This document shows positions 8,946 through 22,224 of a stretch of DNA of 64,000 bases, piece after piece. Numbering within the stretch: position 1 is the stretch's first letter; each line of letters begins with the position of its first letter. The stretch comes from Hemibagrus wyckioides (Eukaryota; Chordata; Actinopteri; Siluriformes; Bagridae): the NCBI RefSeq assembly GCF_019097595.1, contig NC_080718.1, positions 13,300,657-13,364,656 on the forward strand, in the 5' to 3' direction. Made by a program: the position numbers and the translations under genes. The notes beneath the pieces were generated by a model that did not search any database, was not told the DNA's origin, and saw only the letters and a program-made list of their open reading frames with translations.

Positions 8946-11835
8946 ACAATGAAAACTGCTTTATTGAAAAACTCATTAGTCCATTTGCTAAATATAAATT
9001 GCATTTTTTTATTTGTTAGCTATTTGATTTTTGGTTTAGTTTACTGCACATGATTAAACAAAACAAAAAAGAATGAAAAAATGCTGTCTGCAAGGTGTGT
9101 AAAGCTGAAAGGTTCTCATTCACTGGTCAGAAATATGGGGATGGGGAAAGTGAACAAAAACCCTTTGCCAAGCAAGCATAAAGATCACATAAATCATCTA
9201 AGCAGAGAGAGTACAGAGCTTGCACTCAATACATTACTAGAAAATTCTATAAATAACCAGGATAAAAAGGTTAAAAAATTCTATTCTAACAACTAGGTAT
9301 TACTCATGCATCCAAAGTTTTCTTTGGATTTTCTATTCTTTTTTCATCCAAACATCCATTACATATCACATTTCTGCAGCTCTGCCTTTCGGCTCATTTT
9401 GTGTCTTGCGGCTCAGTTGACTACACAACAAAAAGCTGCCACCGACTCATACTACACGTCATATTTGGTTCACTTCCTGCATTCAGGTCAGTTGAGGGTC
9501 AAGCTGCTTTCTCGCTGCAATCAAACCACGCCAGAGTTCATTAGGAATGGGACCGAGATGATCTGAGCGAGGTGATTTTTGGTCTGCATATGTGTGTGAG
9601 TGCTGTGTTCTCACCTGCAAAAACAAATCACACCAAAGAGGGAAATGCATCAGGGTTCAAATCAAGTGAAGTAAACAGTGCATATTTGAAAAATGCCCTA
9701 AATGAGACAAAAGGACTCCTTTTGGTTACTGAGGTTAAGGTTTGTGTGTAGAATTAATTATTAATTGGCTGCGTTAATGGTAGGATGGTAGTCAATGGAA
9801 GGTCCACACAGAAAAGATAATGTGTGTGTGTGTGTGTGTACCATATGCGCATAATGATTCACTAAGCCAGAAATGTTGACAGATACATTTATTTGCTGTC
9901 ACCTTTCATAGACCTCTAATGTCAGCTTTAGAGAAGATCACAGCTGAGAGTTACATTGTTCCTTGCTTTTGAGAGTAAAGTTCTTTACATGGCAAAGCCA
10001 TATAGCAGCTGCTACAATTTCTTCTTTTGTCTGCATCTGTGAAAACAGCATTGTCTGGATTCAATACCATGCAAAAGGAAAATGCAATGCTTATATCTCA
10101 ACATGCCAGAGCTTAAAGGCACAGCAGGACGTGCTGTTTAGCCAATTCTTAATCCTAAACCATGACAAAATGACCAGCGTGACCAGTTCTGAGTAATATA
10201 AGACTCAAGAAATTCCACACCTTCATTTATAATTTCCTTCATTTATATAATACATTTTTACCACTAAATGAGGTCCCAAGGCAGACTCACTACCACTACA
10301 TCAGTTAATCCTCTCTATTTCAGACAGCAGAGAAATGGCAAATTCAACATTTCAACCTTTAACCCGTTCTTCTTTTTTGTGCTGTCTTCCTGTTCCACGG
10401 GGGACAAACGCGACACCTCTCCAGTGTAGCACTTCAGAGAGGACACGCTACCTGTCACAGCAAAGAGTGAGCAGCCTGAGCACAGGCAGGAAACCATGTG
10501 ACATCTGTTCTCTCTCACAGGAACCCCAAGTCCCGAGGCTCCCCACATCAAGCCCAGGAGAAAAGAAGGTGACAGCAAACACAACACGCCATGTACAGCT
10601 GGCTGGACACACTGCAACGCTGCCAGGAGCCTCTGTTCCAGCACCAGATTGTGTCAAAAGTCCTGACTTTGAACTGGAAGCCTATAAACATGTGCAGCAC
10701 ACATGCATAGTTCAATCAAATGTTTTACTTTTTTCATTCCATTTCAGTAGCTTGTTTGCACAATAAGGAAATCTTTACCAATCTCTTTACTTTTTTTAAA
10801 TCCCTGAACTCCCAGAAGTTTACAACAGCTCCAGATTTTTGTATACTTCCATCCCATTAATTACAATATTCATAAAATTCAATCAACTATCCTTTATTAC
10901 TCAACAACTTCTTACTCATTGCCAATGTATTCTGAGCTTAACAGGCACCAGGTTTATATAGACAAAGCATTTTCTTTGGAGAAAGCATTTGGCTCTATTT
11001 AGCCCTTTGAATCTGCAGGGACGTGGCCTCTCCTGCCTCAGGAATATGCACATAATAGCCTTTTGTAATTATTTAGTCATGAAGTGGTGCCAATCAAACA
11101 GTACTGCATTTATAGGCTAGGTTTCCAGGTTTTTTTAGTGCTGAATCCACAGTGCACTGCCGAAAGGCCTTGGACTGTCATCAGAGCCAGTATTTCAAAG
11201 TTGATTTATAAATCTACTGTGGTGGAGAACAACTGATAAATCCAAGCAGCTTACACTAATATTTGGTTTGCTTGTGGACTGCAAATATCTCACTTCCCTA
11301 TCTTGGGGTCTTGTTGCTTTCGGTCAACTATCTTGTCTGAAAAGTAACACTAGACACATTCAAGATAAGCAAAAATCCTGAAAAATTATCAGTGGTGTGG
11401 TGGTCATCGTTCACAGGGGCAGGTCATCTCAGTTTCACCAAATATATCAGGCATTCAACAAATGATCGTCTTCATGAAGTCTTCATTCACCATTCTATTC
11501 ATTTTACATTCTGCTTAAATGCTAATGATCTAGTTTGTGTGAGCAAAAATCTTTTTTGGAATCCTACTTGGAAATATAAGTCAGTAATTCATGTTCCACT
11601 GATATGTTTGCTGTTATAGATTTTGCGCACTGATCACTGCCCAATTCAGCACTGTAGAGTTGTTTTGCAGCTTGAGGTCAACAATGGGAACTGCAATGAG
11701 TGCTTATATCACACTGCCCCATACTTGCTATGAGAAAATTTTTAGTGGAAGAGGAGCAACAGACAAAAAAGTTCTAGCAGCGAGTGTACAATATCCGTCC
11801 ATCAGAGATCAGTGTGCACTGCTGTGGCCTTGCTT
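8946..11835. other. noncoding sequence with short simple repeats
   Basis: About 2.9 kb, AT-rich for the most part, with a short (GT)n near 9822-9839. The only richer patch is 10380-10665, described separately. No gene, RNA or complete repeat that I can support. Confidence 0.45.
10380..10665. other. GC-richer segment, uncertain
   Basis: Markedly richer in G and C than its surroundings, with overlapping open frames on both strands (143 codons plus, 109 codons minus). A 3' splice-like TTCTCTCTCACAG occurs at 10509-10521, followed by a short open stretch, but I see no matching donor, no codon periodicity and no recognisable protein. It could be an unrecognised exon, a regulatory block or an old insertion. 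Confidence 0.2.
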
Positions 11836-12130
11836 CCCATCCATCCAACCATCTATCCATCCATCCCTCCATTTATTGCACACAGGGTTGCCGGGAACTA
11901 TACCAAGGAATTGGGCACAAGGCAAAGTACACCCTGGACTCTGGCCAATCAATTAGAGGACACAATCACACATACTCACACACCCATTCACACACTACAA
12001 TTTAGAGGTGCCAATCATCCTACAACGCATGTCTTTGAACCAGGGAAACCAGAATACCTAGGGGAAAACCTTTGTGCACAGGACAGAGGCAGGAATCAAA
12101 CCTCCCAAATCCAGCAGTGTGAGGAAAATG
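11836..12130 (-). repeat. dispersed fish repeat (CATCCATC-headed)
   Basis: A CATCCATCCAACC run leads into GGGCACAAGGCAAAGTACACCCTGGAC, CACAATCACACATACTCACACACCCATTCACACACTAC and GCATGTCTTTG, AGGGAAACCAGAATACC, CAGAGGCAGGAATCAAACC. The same order of blocks occurs at 42545-42830. This is a widespread fish repeat; the GAATCAAACC end matches a reversed tRNA B-box-like word (GGTTTGATTC), consistent with a tRNA-derived SINE read from its tail. Confidence 0.65.
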
Positions 12131-13303
12131 TGCCTACAACCATTCCCCTTGTTTGCAATCCAAAAACACACAAAGAAAAAGAAAAGGAAAACTGTCTCTT
12201 TCTTAACCAGCGGCACAATTTTTGGGGGCCAGTTTCCAGGTCTTTTGTGTGGTTTTGAAATGGATATTTTGATAAAACCTGGCAACCGTGGTTAATTGTC
12301 TTAGCTCTTCTGCTAATAATACACTTGCTGGACTGAACACAGTGAAACAAATGTATTTCTAAATGAGCTACTAGACTGTATGCTGAATGGCTGTATGTTG
12401 TAGAATCTCATATGACTATTATAAAGCTTTTAAAAAATCACTCAAAATGAAATCACAAAATCCTTTCTACTTAATTTTATTTAAAGCTATGTTGTTATTA
12501 ATGTCATCCTGCCCCACTAACATCTATGGCCATGAGCATCTGCTATAAAAAGTACATATATGTGCAACCACAAACATCTAAGTAATTGTCTCCAGCCAGC
12601 ATTAACTGACCTTACCACGTACATCAGATATCATAAGACTGGAGATCTACATTCCTTGTACTAGAGAGCTTAAAGTCAATATCATATATCACATAAAGGC
12701 TCTAATCTACAAAATGAGAAGGTTGGGATTTACCAGTCCCAGTTTTATGACCTCAGGCAAATTTACATTTAAAGGCCGCCACATAATCTTTAGGCTTATT
12801 GAAATCTCAACAAGACTTTAGACGAAGCAGGTAAAATCCAGCAGATCCACCTCCAGTGCTTTCCCATGGTACCGCAAATCCGTCAGTTGAGCTGCTGTGT
12901 ACTCAACACTGGAACTGACTGCTTGTGTATTATCAATGGCTTTTAGTTCACTGAATTTTTTTTTTTTTCATCCCATACATTCAGAACAAAGACTCAGCAT
13001 AGGGTACAAACGTTCCAGTAAAAGCCATCTGGTAGAATTTACACACATATTAAGTATGCAAAGCTTTTGTGATAAGTTTCTGGACAAAAGCAGCATCAGG
13101 AGTTCTCTAATAAAGTAAGAGCTTGGGGAATTTATTTTCACTCAAGCCTTACTGTTGCACGCTTAGACTGTAGGCTTTTCACAAACAGAAATCTATCTGG
13201 TGAGAGGAAAACTGAGGAATATGTTATTAGGTCAGAGAAAAGCCTGTTTACCAGCCAGTGCCAGATAAACAGGATACTTCGTCTCTTGAGAGAAAGCATA
13301 TTT
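12131..13303. other. noncoding sequence, nothing recognised
   Basis: AT-rich DNA with a poly-T run at 12957-12969. Frames at 12058-12350 fall in repeat-derived and A-rich sequence. Confidence 0.45.
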
Positions 13304-13328
13304 CTGTCAGCTTCTCAGAAGCTGACAG
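13304..13328. repeat. 25-bp perfect palindrome
   Basis: Two 12-base arms (CTGTCAGCTTCT and AGAAGCTGACAG) separated by a single C are perfectly complementary. In DNA it is a near-perfect two-fold symmetric site. Confidence 0.85.
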
Positions 13329-13925
13329 TTTCTGTATACAAATATTTTTACTTAGCGACACTTTTTTTAGAGTCCGTTTTTCAAAAATATGAATTGGACC
13401 AATTCTGCCAAAAATTAAAAGCAGACAAAAGCATAAGCACAAATTCCTAAATCAATAAATAAAATACAAATATTTAAAAAAAAGTATGCATTCATTCAAT
13501 TGATTGCTCATTGATTATTTTGTTGTTTATTTATGTATTGCTTTATTAGTTTTTTGCATTCCAGATATTTCAAATATTTTTTCTATATTTATTTAGATGA
13601 TAATTAGACGAATCTGGATGTATTCCTTTATGTTTTTCCTATTATTTATTTATTTATTTATTTATTTACTGTTTTTTTGTATTCTTTTCATTTCTTTCTT
13701 TATTTGTCTGTCCATATATAAGTGTTGGGGCATGTTTTTCACATTCAGGTAGAGTAATCATGCCCAACCTGGGAGAGGAAGAGAGGGCTTAGGAGCGGTG
13801 ATATGAGGAGGTTGTTGCTTGCTGCATAGGCTATGATAACAAGGCTGATTATTTTCTGGTGGAAATACTGATAAGTGATGATGGAATCACCATTTTCATG
13901 ATTTCATGCATTTTTCAGTGCCTTC
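13329..13925. other. AT-rich noncoding sequence with (TTTA)n
   Basis: Mostly AT-rich, including a (TTTA)n microsatellite at about 13642-13668. Confidence 0.55.
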
Positions 13926-14500
13926 ATGTCATACAACGTGCAATCACAGCCAGTATGTGTGTGGTTATATATGTATATATTACATATTTTATTTAATATT
14001 ATGTTAAGTATTATTATTCATATGTATTTATACTACAAATGCATATGTATTATTATTATTACTATTATTATTATTATTATCCTTGTATTTGTGAATGGTA
14101 ATATACTACTGATGCTGGATGCTGATACTGATGCCGGACCTGTCCAGTCAGTGAATAATAATTATATAACATTACACACTTGACAGCCTTGACAGACACA
14201 AGGGCAGAGGATGCATTGTACATGTAGCAAAAATAAATAAGAATATAATTGTTCCAATAAAAGAAAATAAAAGAAATATATTATATTATATATTATATAA
14301 TTATAATTTTTCTTATTAAGTGATAATAAATGACTAATTAAATACATTTAGGACTGTGTAACATCATAAATTCATAAATAAATACTAAAATTAAAGTAAA
14401 AAAAGGAATCTATTCAAAATTGTTTGTTTGATCAAGCACATTTATTTATTAGCTAAGTATATTTATTTATTTATTTGATTTGATCCTGAGCTCAGGTTAC
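13926..14500. repeat. extremely AT-rich region with (ATT)n
   Basis: Low-complexity AT-rich sequence with (ATT)n at about 14047-14082 and a self-complementary TATATTATATATTATATAATTATAA block near 14280. Frames here are low-complexity artefacts. Confidence 0.6.
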
Positions 14501-16081
14501 CGTGCAGAGTTTTGCATGATCTACCCGTTTACGTGAATTTCCTTCCAGTGTTCTAGAACATACAGGTGTATTGCCTATGCAGCTATAAAGCAGCTACTGA
14601 CATATCCTGCCTACATATTAAGAAGCTTTTGTACTGAAATTTTGAAACGTATTTAACAAGGCAAAAAATATAGTACACAATAAATATGGCATCTAGGTGT
14701 TTTCTGTTTTTCTTGTTCAAAACATGTAGAGTGTGCATGAAACTATATTCTGCAATATGCTGCAATATTCTGCAATCAGGAAACGTGTGAGAAATCACAG
14801 TTTACTATTATGATCGCTAACACTGTAAACATCAGCAACAGTAAAGTTTTTGTACTATTTTGATCATCTGTTGCTGCAAGAGTTGAAAAAAAAATTATTT
14901 TTGCCCAAATCTGTAATTTGGCTCATCTTCAGCAAGCAGGCTGAGCTTATGTTAATATGTATACACAGTTATAAATAAAACTTCATCATCAAGTTCCAGC
15001 AAATCTCGTGCCAAGCTGTTTTGACTTTTCATCAAGAGTGTCTCCACGGCATAATCTATCCTATCTTTCCATCAGAGAGCTAAAAACTTTTTTTCCCTGA
15101 ATGTTTGTAATTTAATTCGACAAACACTAGCCCTAGACGCATGTTTCTCTCATTAATACTTGACATTTCTGACATTGTATAGAAGTGCATTGATGTGATG
15201 GCTCTGGCTCTGGGAATTGACCCAGATTCCGTCTTTACTTTCATGCTTTTAACACTGAGAAGCACCTGTTATGCAATATTAAACTGTACGCTATGGTGTA
15301 AACATGAACAGCCATTACAACAGAATGCTGAGGCTCAGAATGCTATTGAGTACAGGAGAAATGCCACGTTCAGCAAACAGCAGAAACTGACATAGACCTA
15401 TAGGATGATGGGATATAACGGCATAATGGGGTATTTTTATGTAGAAATATAATAATGTGGAATAAATGTTATTTGCTGTAGTAGTACTAAATGTTCATAT
15501 GACTATATCACAAAAAATAACAATTTTACTGCATACATACGTCATGCATACATACATCACAACACAAAAAGATTTTTATGAAAATGAAAAATAAAGTCAT
15601 AAACATGCACTGGGTTGGTTGTCACTTACACTAATGTTTAACAGTGAACACACATTTGTGGTGTGTATTTGCAGTGAACCAGTGAATGTTAACAGGTTTG
15701 ATTACTCTGTGAAACTAGGAATGTGGAATGCCTAATAAATAACACATATACATAATAACACAACTATCAAACAAAAAAAATCTGATGTTTTCTTTTGATG
15801 AAATTGGTACTCTGTATATGATTTTCTTCCACTTTTAAAGAAATCTCTTTGCAGCTTGACAAGTAAAATCCTGTCCTCTTAGCATCACATTTGTCATTCC
15901 TTCTGATTTAGTATCATAGTAAGCCACTTTTCATAGATTTCTGCCAGGACAAATCAGACAGAAAGAGGAAAAGCTGTGGATGGAGGAAACCACAAGAGAG
16001 GAAAAGATGAGCACTCGACCACAAGAACCACAAAGATGACTGTGCCTATTTGCAAGAGGAAACCATAAAAATGAGAGCTTT
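14501..16081. other. noncoding sequence, nothing recognised
   Basis: AT-rich unique-looking DNA. Three imperfect TGCAATATTC units occur at 14749-14777. No gene or named repeat. Confidence 0.45.
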
Positions 16082-16119
16082 CACACACATGCACACACAG
16101 ACACACACACACACACACA
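16082..16119. repeat. (CA)n microsatellite
   Basis: Imperfect CA run with two G interruptions, immediately before the Tc1 remnant. Confidence 0.9.
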
Positions 16120-16340
16120 ATAATCCATTGGCTAGGAGTTCTGACCCATCGAGGCATGGGCTCCATGAGTCCTCTAAAGGTATGCTGTAGTATCTGACAC
16201 AAAGATAAGCAGCATGTTCTCTATGTTCTGTAAAGGCTTCTGTGGATTGGACTTATTTGTCCAACACCTCCCACAGATTCTCGATCAGAGTGAAGATTGG
16301 GATCTGGGGAATTTGGAGTGAGCCTTGGGTGCCCGTGATC

Positions 16341-16370
16341 CTGTATATACTGTGTATAATGTATATACAG
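16341..16370. repeat. perfect 10-bp hairpin
   Basis: CTGTATATAC and GTATATACAG are exact reverse complements with a 10-base spacer. It lies at the deletion region of the Tc1 remnant and is followed by a tandem ATAACGAGATA unit. Confidence 0.8.
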
Positions 16371-16405
16371 ATATAACGAGATAATAACGAGATAATCACT
16401 TCACC

Positions 16406-17299
<894 letters not shown>

Positions 17300-17381
17300 T
17301 TTGTCATAAGAATTTCATTGTATATAGATGCTTAAAGCAATTTTTATGCACATGACAATAAACTTGAAACTTGAAACTTGG
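17300..17381 (+). repeat. non-LTR retrotransposon 3' tail
   Basis: GAATTTCATTGTATATAG and GCACATGACAATAAACTTG, followed by tandem AACTTGAAACTTGAAACTTG, are the characteristic 3' end of a fish LINE family that terminates in short tandem repeats. Only the tail is present, as usual for 5'-truncated copies. A minus-strand counterpart lies at 51938-52015. Confidence 0.65.
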
Positions 17382-18189
17382 ATTAGATCCCATTCTCTTG
17401 CAGGATTCCACACACACACTCTTAATCATACAATTGTTTGTAGGCATCTTCCAAATGAAATCATTTTTGGGAGGTTGCAGTAAGCCATGAAACCCAAATT
17501 AAACCCATGCAAATATGCAAAAACATGCAAAACACACATATAACCCAAGCTCAGGATTAAAGTGGGGACCCTGGGATCGTAAGATGGTAGCACTACCCAG
17601 TGCATCAACGTGCTGTCAAAAGAAAATACAAGTGTGCAAAAATGTAATCCTTTCTAAGTAATGTATTACCTGAAATCTAAAAGACTTTAGTGTAAGAATA
17701 GAAACTCAGCGAGCTGCACTGAATTTTCAATTCAAGTTAGTCTCTAAGGTCACACCAGGTGATGACGCTAAGACACTTAAGGCTTTCAATGTGGAATAAG
17801 CGAGATTGAATGTTTTCATCTCATCAGGAGCACTGACGTGATGCAGGGCATGATGTGTATTCCAGGAGGTAGAGAGCAAAAGATCATAAAATATAAGCCT
17901 TGTGGGACATGTGATAAAACATACGCTCTGTCTTCAGCTTCTCCTGAGCAAAAAAAAATAAGTGCACAGGCTTGCTGGTAAGGGAATGCTAAAATATTTG
18001 TGTGAGCTGACATGCCAGGTTCAAAAACACAGTTTCAAAACAGAGCCCAAAAAGCCAGAAAGTTCACGCAGGGCTTATCTCACCTAAGATTGCTCTGGCA
18101 AACAATGGTATTTCGGACATATGGCCAATTTTGTAGATCGTAGAGGGGGGAAAAAATGAGGGTGATTTTCAACTCCGTTATATACAGCC
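17382..18189. other. noncoding sequence, nothing recognised
   Basis: AT-rich unique-looking sequence. Confidence 0.45.
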
Positions 18190-18560
18190 CTTTTTCATGG
18201 AGGTTTTGGCACTAACGTGGAGATGTGGCTACTCCCCAAGCGTGCTGATTCTGAGGGGGTTATTTTCACTTGTAATTGGGGTAGCTTTCATCTTGGCTGA
18301 CAAGAGCAGTAGAGAGCGAGGAAGAGAACCAAGTGCGAGCTATCACTTCCCCTATTTCCTGGCCCCAGACAAAGCCAGGCAATGCTGCTGAAGATGATGT
18401 ATTTCTGATCAAAGAGCCAGCGAGTTGTCAGCAGCCACGGCTAGCTCAGCAACCTGATTGCTCGGGGATAGATTTGTCCCTTTGATCAGAGAATACTCTG
18501 ACTGCAGGCTCTGTTTATGCACCGAGAGTGATTGAGGGAGGAGGGGAAAAAACTCTGACA
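18190..18560. promoter_or_regulatory. candidate conserved noncoding block
   Basis: A complex, repeat-free block with TTGATCAGAG/TGATCAAAG motifs (HMG/TCF-like), CTTGTAATTGGGG and several CpGs. No supportable frame. Texture resembles developmental regulatory DNA; untested. Confidence 0.3.
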
Positions 18561-19354
18561 TTATGAGCGGAGGGAGACAGGCAAGAAATGTAGAGCGAGA
18601 GAGGAAATGTTGTCTTATACATGTTATATTTAGATATGTATATTTAATTGGACATAACCCACTTAAACATGAATCTCTTTTCACCTCAAAATTATACATT
18701 TACAGTTTATAGTGTTTGCACTATAGCAACAAAGCATTTACAGTATGTCACTCGGCATGTGTAATGTAAGACTACGTGTGCTTATTAAAATTATACACAT
18801 CTTTAGGCCAAGTGTAAATATGCAGACACACTTGTAATTATCCTACACTACAGCGAAGCTAAATGAAACAGATCACCTTGGAAGTTCATTAAAGCCTTAG
18901 GTGAGGCCCTGTCAACTCTCACACCTCTTTCACTGTTCTTCTAAATGGACTCGGGCAGCATGGTTAGCAGCACACCTGTTCTGTTCTGCGCTCTTCTGTC
19001 AAACGCCCTCAGAGCAAGTGGCTTTGAACTGCATGTAATATTTCAGCAGAGCCATGTGCTGGAAGTGTCGCAGAGAGCTGGGGTCTGTTCGCTGCAATAG
19101 TTAAGCTACTGTATACAGTGCAGATTGTATTTTTAAAAAAGTGTCAGCTAGGAATTGTGTGATAATGACTGAGTTTACAAACAGCTTTTGGAGAGAACAC
19201 ACACTGGGTTAATCTGAAATAGGAGAATGGGAAGTTTCACCCATCCTGTTGGATTAGGCAAGTAAGCAAGAACATGAGATTAACCATTTAAACCAAATTA
19301 TGGTTCATATTGGCAAGATTGCTGGCTAAATTCCACCTTATGTGTAGGGCATTA
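18561..19354. other. noncoding sequence, nothing recognised
   Basis: Unique-looking sequence becoming AT-rich toward 19300. Confidence 0.45.
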
Positions 19355-19382
19355 TTATTAGTAGTAGTAGTAGTAGTAGTAG
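19355..19382. repeat. (TAG)n microsatellite
   Basis: Eight or so TAG units following ATTATTATT. Confidence 0.9.
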
Positions 19383-19387
19383 AATTA

Positions 19388-19450
19388 CATATACATTCAT
19401 TTATTTTGCAAGTGCTTTTTATTCAAACAACTGAAGTCCTTGCATACAAT
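19388..19450 (+). repeat. degenerate SINE-tail fragment
   Basis: ACATTCATTTATTTTGCAAGTGCTTTTTATTCAAACAACTG is a degenerate form of the CATTTATTTGGCAGACGC-TTATCCAAAGCGACTTA module common to fish SINEs. Confidence 0.4.
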
Positions 19451-19477
19451 ATTTTTTATTATTATTATTATTTAACC

Positions 19478-19935
19478 AGTTAGGGGTTTGCAAAGTGTTC
19501 AGAGAAGAGGTGGCTTTAAACATTTTTTGAATATATATGATGAATTCTGCTGTCCTGATTGAAGTTCATTCCATCACCAAGAAACAGTCAGGTCGAAAGA
19601 TCTGGAAAGGCACCTCATGCCTCAGTGAGGAGGCATGACCAAGCATTGATCATTAACTGATCGCAGGTTGTGGGAGGGAACATGTTGAGGGAGGAGGATG
19701 CTGTTCCACACAAGGTCCTGTACATGAACATAAGTGTCAAGGCTTTGAATTTGATGTAGGGTGGCTATAGGAAGCCAGTGGAGGAAGACAAATAGGGGTG
19801 CGATGTGAGTCCGTTTGGGCTGGTTGAAAATAAGGCGTGCTGCTGCATTCTGAATCATCTAAGGGGTTTGATGGAGCTGGCTTGGAGACCTGGGAGTAAT
19901 GTGTTGCTGTAGACCAGTTTTGAGATGTACAAGTA
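19478..19935 (-). pseudogene. LINE reverse-transcriptase C-terminal fragment
   Basis: Read on the minus strand, about 19935 down to 19860 gives a degraded GLQASSIKPL stretch. A frame change follows and 19858-19622 reads MIQNAAARLIFNQPKRTHIAPLFVFLHWLPIA, a C-terminal signature of L2/CR1-type non-LTR retrotransposon proteins, downstream of the RT catalytic core. Further on, near 19575, a WNEL tetrapeptide corresponds to the WWNDLP motif that follows in that family. The catalytic core itself is absent. At least two frame disruptions and a 5' truncation make it inactive. It is not a host gene. Confidence 0.75.
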
Positions 19936-20130
19936 GCTGTGTGTCCTGATTTGTTAGTTGTAAGTTCTGTAACGCCTTTAGTTTTTTAATTAATATTTTT
20001 TATTTAATACCTTCACTAATATCAATATAATTAATTTTAGTTTAATACAAGATGCCATAGGCTAAAGTAAATCAGTAACAATAAAATAAAGATAAAGCCC
20101 CAGTTTTTTAAATCTATAAATGTACAGTTT

Positions 20131-20650
20131 GGGTGAGCCTGTACCCACTGTACCTTCAGCTTCCTGTTCTTGGATGGCTGGAGTAAAACCTGCCATCATA
20201 GCACATCACATCCACCTCAAGCTTAGACTTGTGTTTTCTGAGACAGCTTTTCAATACAGCATGGTTGTATTTGGTGGCTAGTTGACTTATAGACTTCTTG
20301 TAACCTTGAACCAGCCAGCTCAGTCTCCTCAGACTGTTCTCCTCAAGGCATTTCTACAAGCAGAATGTCTGTTTACAGGATGTTTTTTGTTTGTTTGTTT
20401 GATTTTTGCATTATTGTATGAAAAATCCCAGGAGATCAGATGAAATCTGAAATGGTCAAACCAGACCATCCTGCACTAGCATGCCATACTACAGGCAAAG
20501 CCATTAAGATCCATTCTGATATTTCATGTGAGTTGAAGCTCTAAACTAAAGCTCTTGACTTGTCTCTACATGGTGTTATGTATTGTGTTGATGCAACATG
20601 ATCAGATGATTGTATAATTCCATGAATGTGCAGGTGTAAAGGTGTAAAAG
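20131..20650 (-). mobile_element. Tc1-like element remnant (family B, minus strand)
   Basis: Reverse-complement words match the plus-strand copy at 29983-30880 in reverse order: GAGATCAG, CCAGGAGATCAG preceding AAACCAGACCATCCTGCAC, GCCATTAAGATC, TGATGCAACATGATCAGATGATTGTATAATTCCATGAATG and CAGGTGTAAAGG at the end. The left part (GCCTGTACCCACTG, TTCTTGGATGGCTGG) corresponds to the transposase region around the 'AGCCAAGAACTGAGAGC' of the other copy. The rest of the transposase gene and the far end are missing. Heavily mutated. Confidence 0.75.
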
Positions 20651-20965
20651 TGCATACAGATTTGGTCATGTAGACGATAAATGTAACAAAAATACGTTAT
20701 ACAAAGTCAAGAAAAAGAAAAAGTTAAAAAAATATATATATATATATATTAGTAGTAGTATTAATAATAACATCATCAATAATAATGTTACAGATAATGT
20801 TTGAATAAAGAATGGCTGTTATTATAATGATAAAAATACAGTCAAATATATTTAAAAGATATTTAAAAAGTGTCTTTTTGCCCAGTGGTAGGATTTATTT
20901 AATATAGATAGCGCACATACATCGACACAACATGAAATTTATGCCTCAGCTTCACAGCAACCTCA
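20651..20965. other. AT-rich sequence with (AT)n
   Basis: Contains an AT run at about 20731-20749 and TAGTAGTA/TAATAATA short repeats. Confidence 0.6.
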
Positions 20966-21284
20966 TTTGCTAATTGGGAAGATGTCGGTTTTTATGATCA
21001 TCTGGTGCGTTCAGCCATCCTTAAGTATACTGTGTGATTTAAACCCCTTAGTTTTGTAAAACAGCCCTCCTTCCGGGTGATAATTTATTCTGTCGCACAC
21101 TCTCACAGTGTGATCAGCAGATTCAGGTCAAATTCCCTTCTTTCCTTTATTGGACAGTATTCAGTTTGTGTAACACAGTTTACAACAAACAATATTTTGC
21201 CTAAAGGTAAAGAAATTGGAATATTAAAAACATTTATTACAGGGAAAAAAATAACACTGTGACAACATCTTCCCAATTAGCAAA
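20966..21284. repeat. 20-bp perfect inverted repeat flanking 279 bp
   Basis: TTTGCTAATTGGGAAGATGT at 20966-20985 is repeated as its exact reverse complement at 21265-21284. The interior shows no further symmetry, no transposase and no match to other repeats in the window. The edges lack an obvious target duplication. It could be a miniature element with short terminal repeats, a folded regulatory element or a template-switch product. Confidence 0.6.
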
Positions 21285-22224
21285 CAAGCTACATGCAATG
21301 TGCACACATTGTACTGATGTTGAGTAATGTGTGTGATCTACCAGGATAGTTCAAATTATTAATATTTATAAATATGACAGAGAATAATCTCACAAATCCA
21401 GTCACATTTGCTGATGATACCCAGCTAGCACAGAAACACTATGAACATTACTTATCATTTTAAAATCCTTTAAGAAATTCAGTCAGCTTGTCTCATTTTA
21501 GCTAATCAAATGGACTCAGTGAATTGATCTTAGAAATCAATAAATCATTCCTTAATTATTTAATTCGACCATCTACGTGCTCAGAATGCATATAATGCTA
21601 ATCAGCTAGCTAAATTCTGAATGAATTTAGGAAAAAACATTAGCATACTGGCTAACAACAAAGCAGACACTCTACAGTTAGCTAAGCTAATTCTAACCAG
21701 TTACTTCTAGGTTATGGAATAGTATTTTGCTGTTTCTGGCAGTAGATAAATTGTTTTATTTGCTGTTTTGTCACTGGGCATGGAACATGTTCTCCTGTAA
21801 GAAAGAATCAGGGGGAAAAAAAAGTTTCAATTACTTCGATAAACCACAGCAGCACATCTCTATTGTCATTGTGACTGAACCTGTGATCAATCTAGCTGAT
21901 GTGTTACAAAAACACTCTGTAAGTGAACCTAAGCACAGCACTTAAATAGATAAAATAACCCAGAGTTTTTAGTGAAGGAGTGTATTCAATGTTTGACTGC
22001 TACATGTAGAAGAAATTTTTTGAGCTGTTTGTCAGAATATGTGGCATAAAATTCATCAAAGCTCTCAACACTTCATCACTCAAACACTATTCCCTGTTTT
22101 ATATTTATGGAAGGTGCTATTTTTGGCACTCTGATGCCTGGTATGGTGAAAATCAAGGCCAGTGATTATGTAAGCCCTGTTTAGCATAACTGACTGTTTT
22201 TGGGTCAAACAGTGATGGAGAATT
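21285..22224. other. noncoding sequence, nothing recognised
   Basis: AT-rich unique-looking DNA with repeated GCTAGCTAA-type words near 21600-21690. No gene. Confidence 0.45.

Noticed and set aside
10335..10766. 143-codon plus frame as a gene
   Set aside because: Competes with 109- and 69-codon minus frames over the same bases, and shows no family signature; kept only as an uncertain GC-rich patch.
12058..12350. Overlapping frames of 73-84 codons
   Set aside because: They lie over repeat-derived sequence and an A-rich run with no protein similarity.
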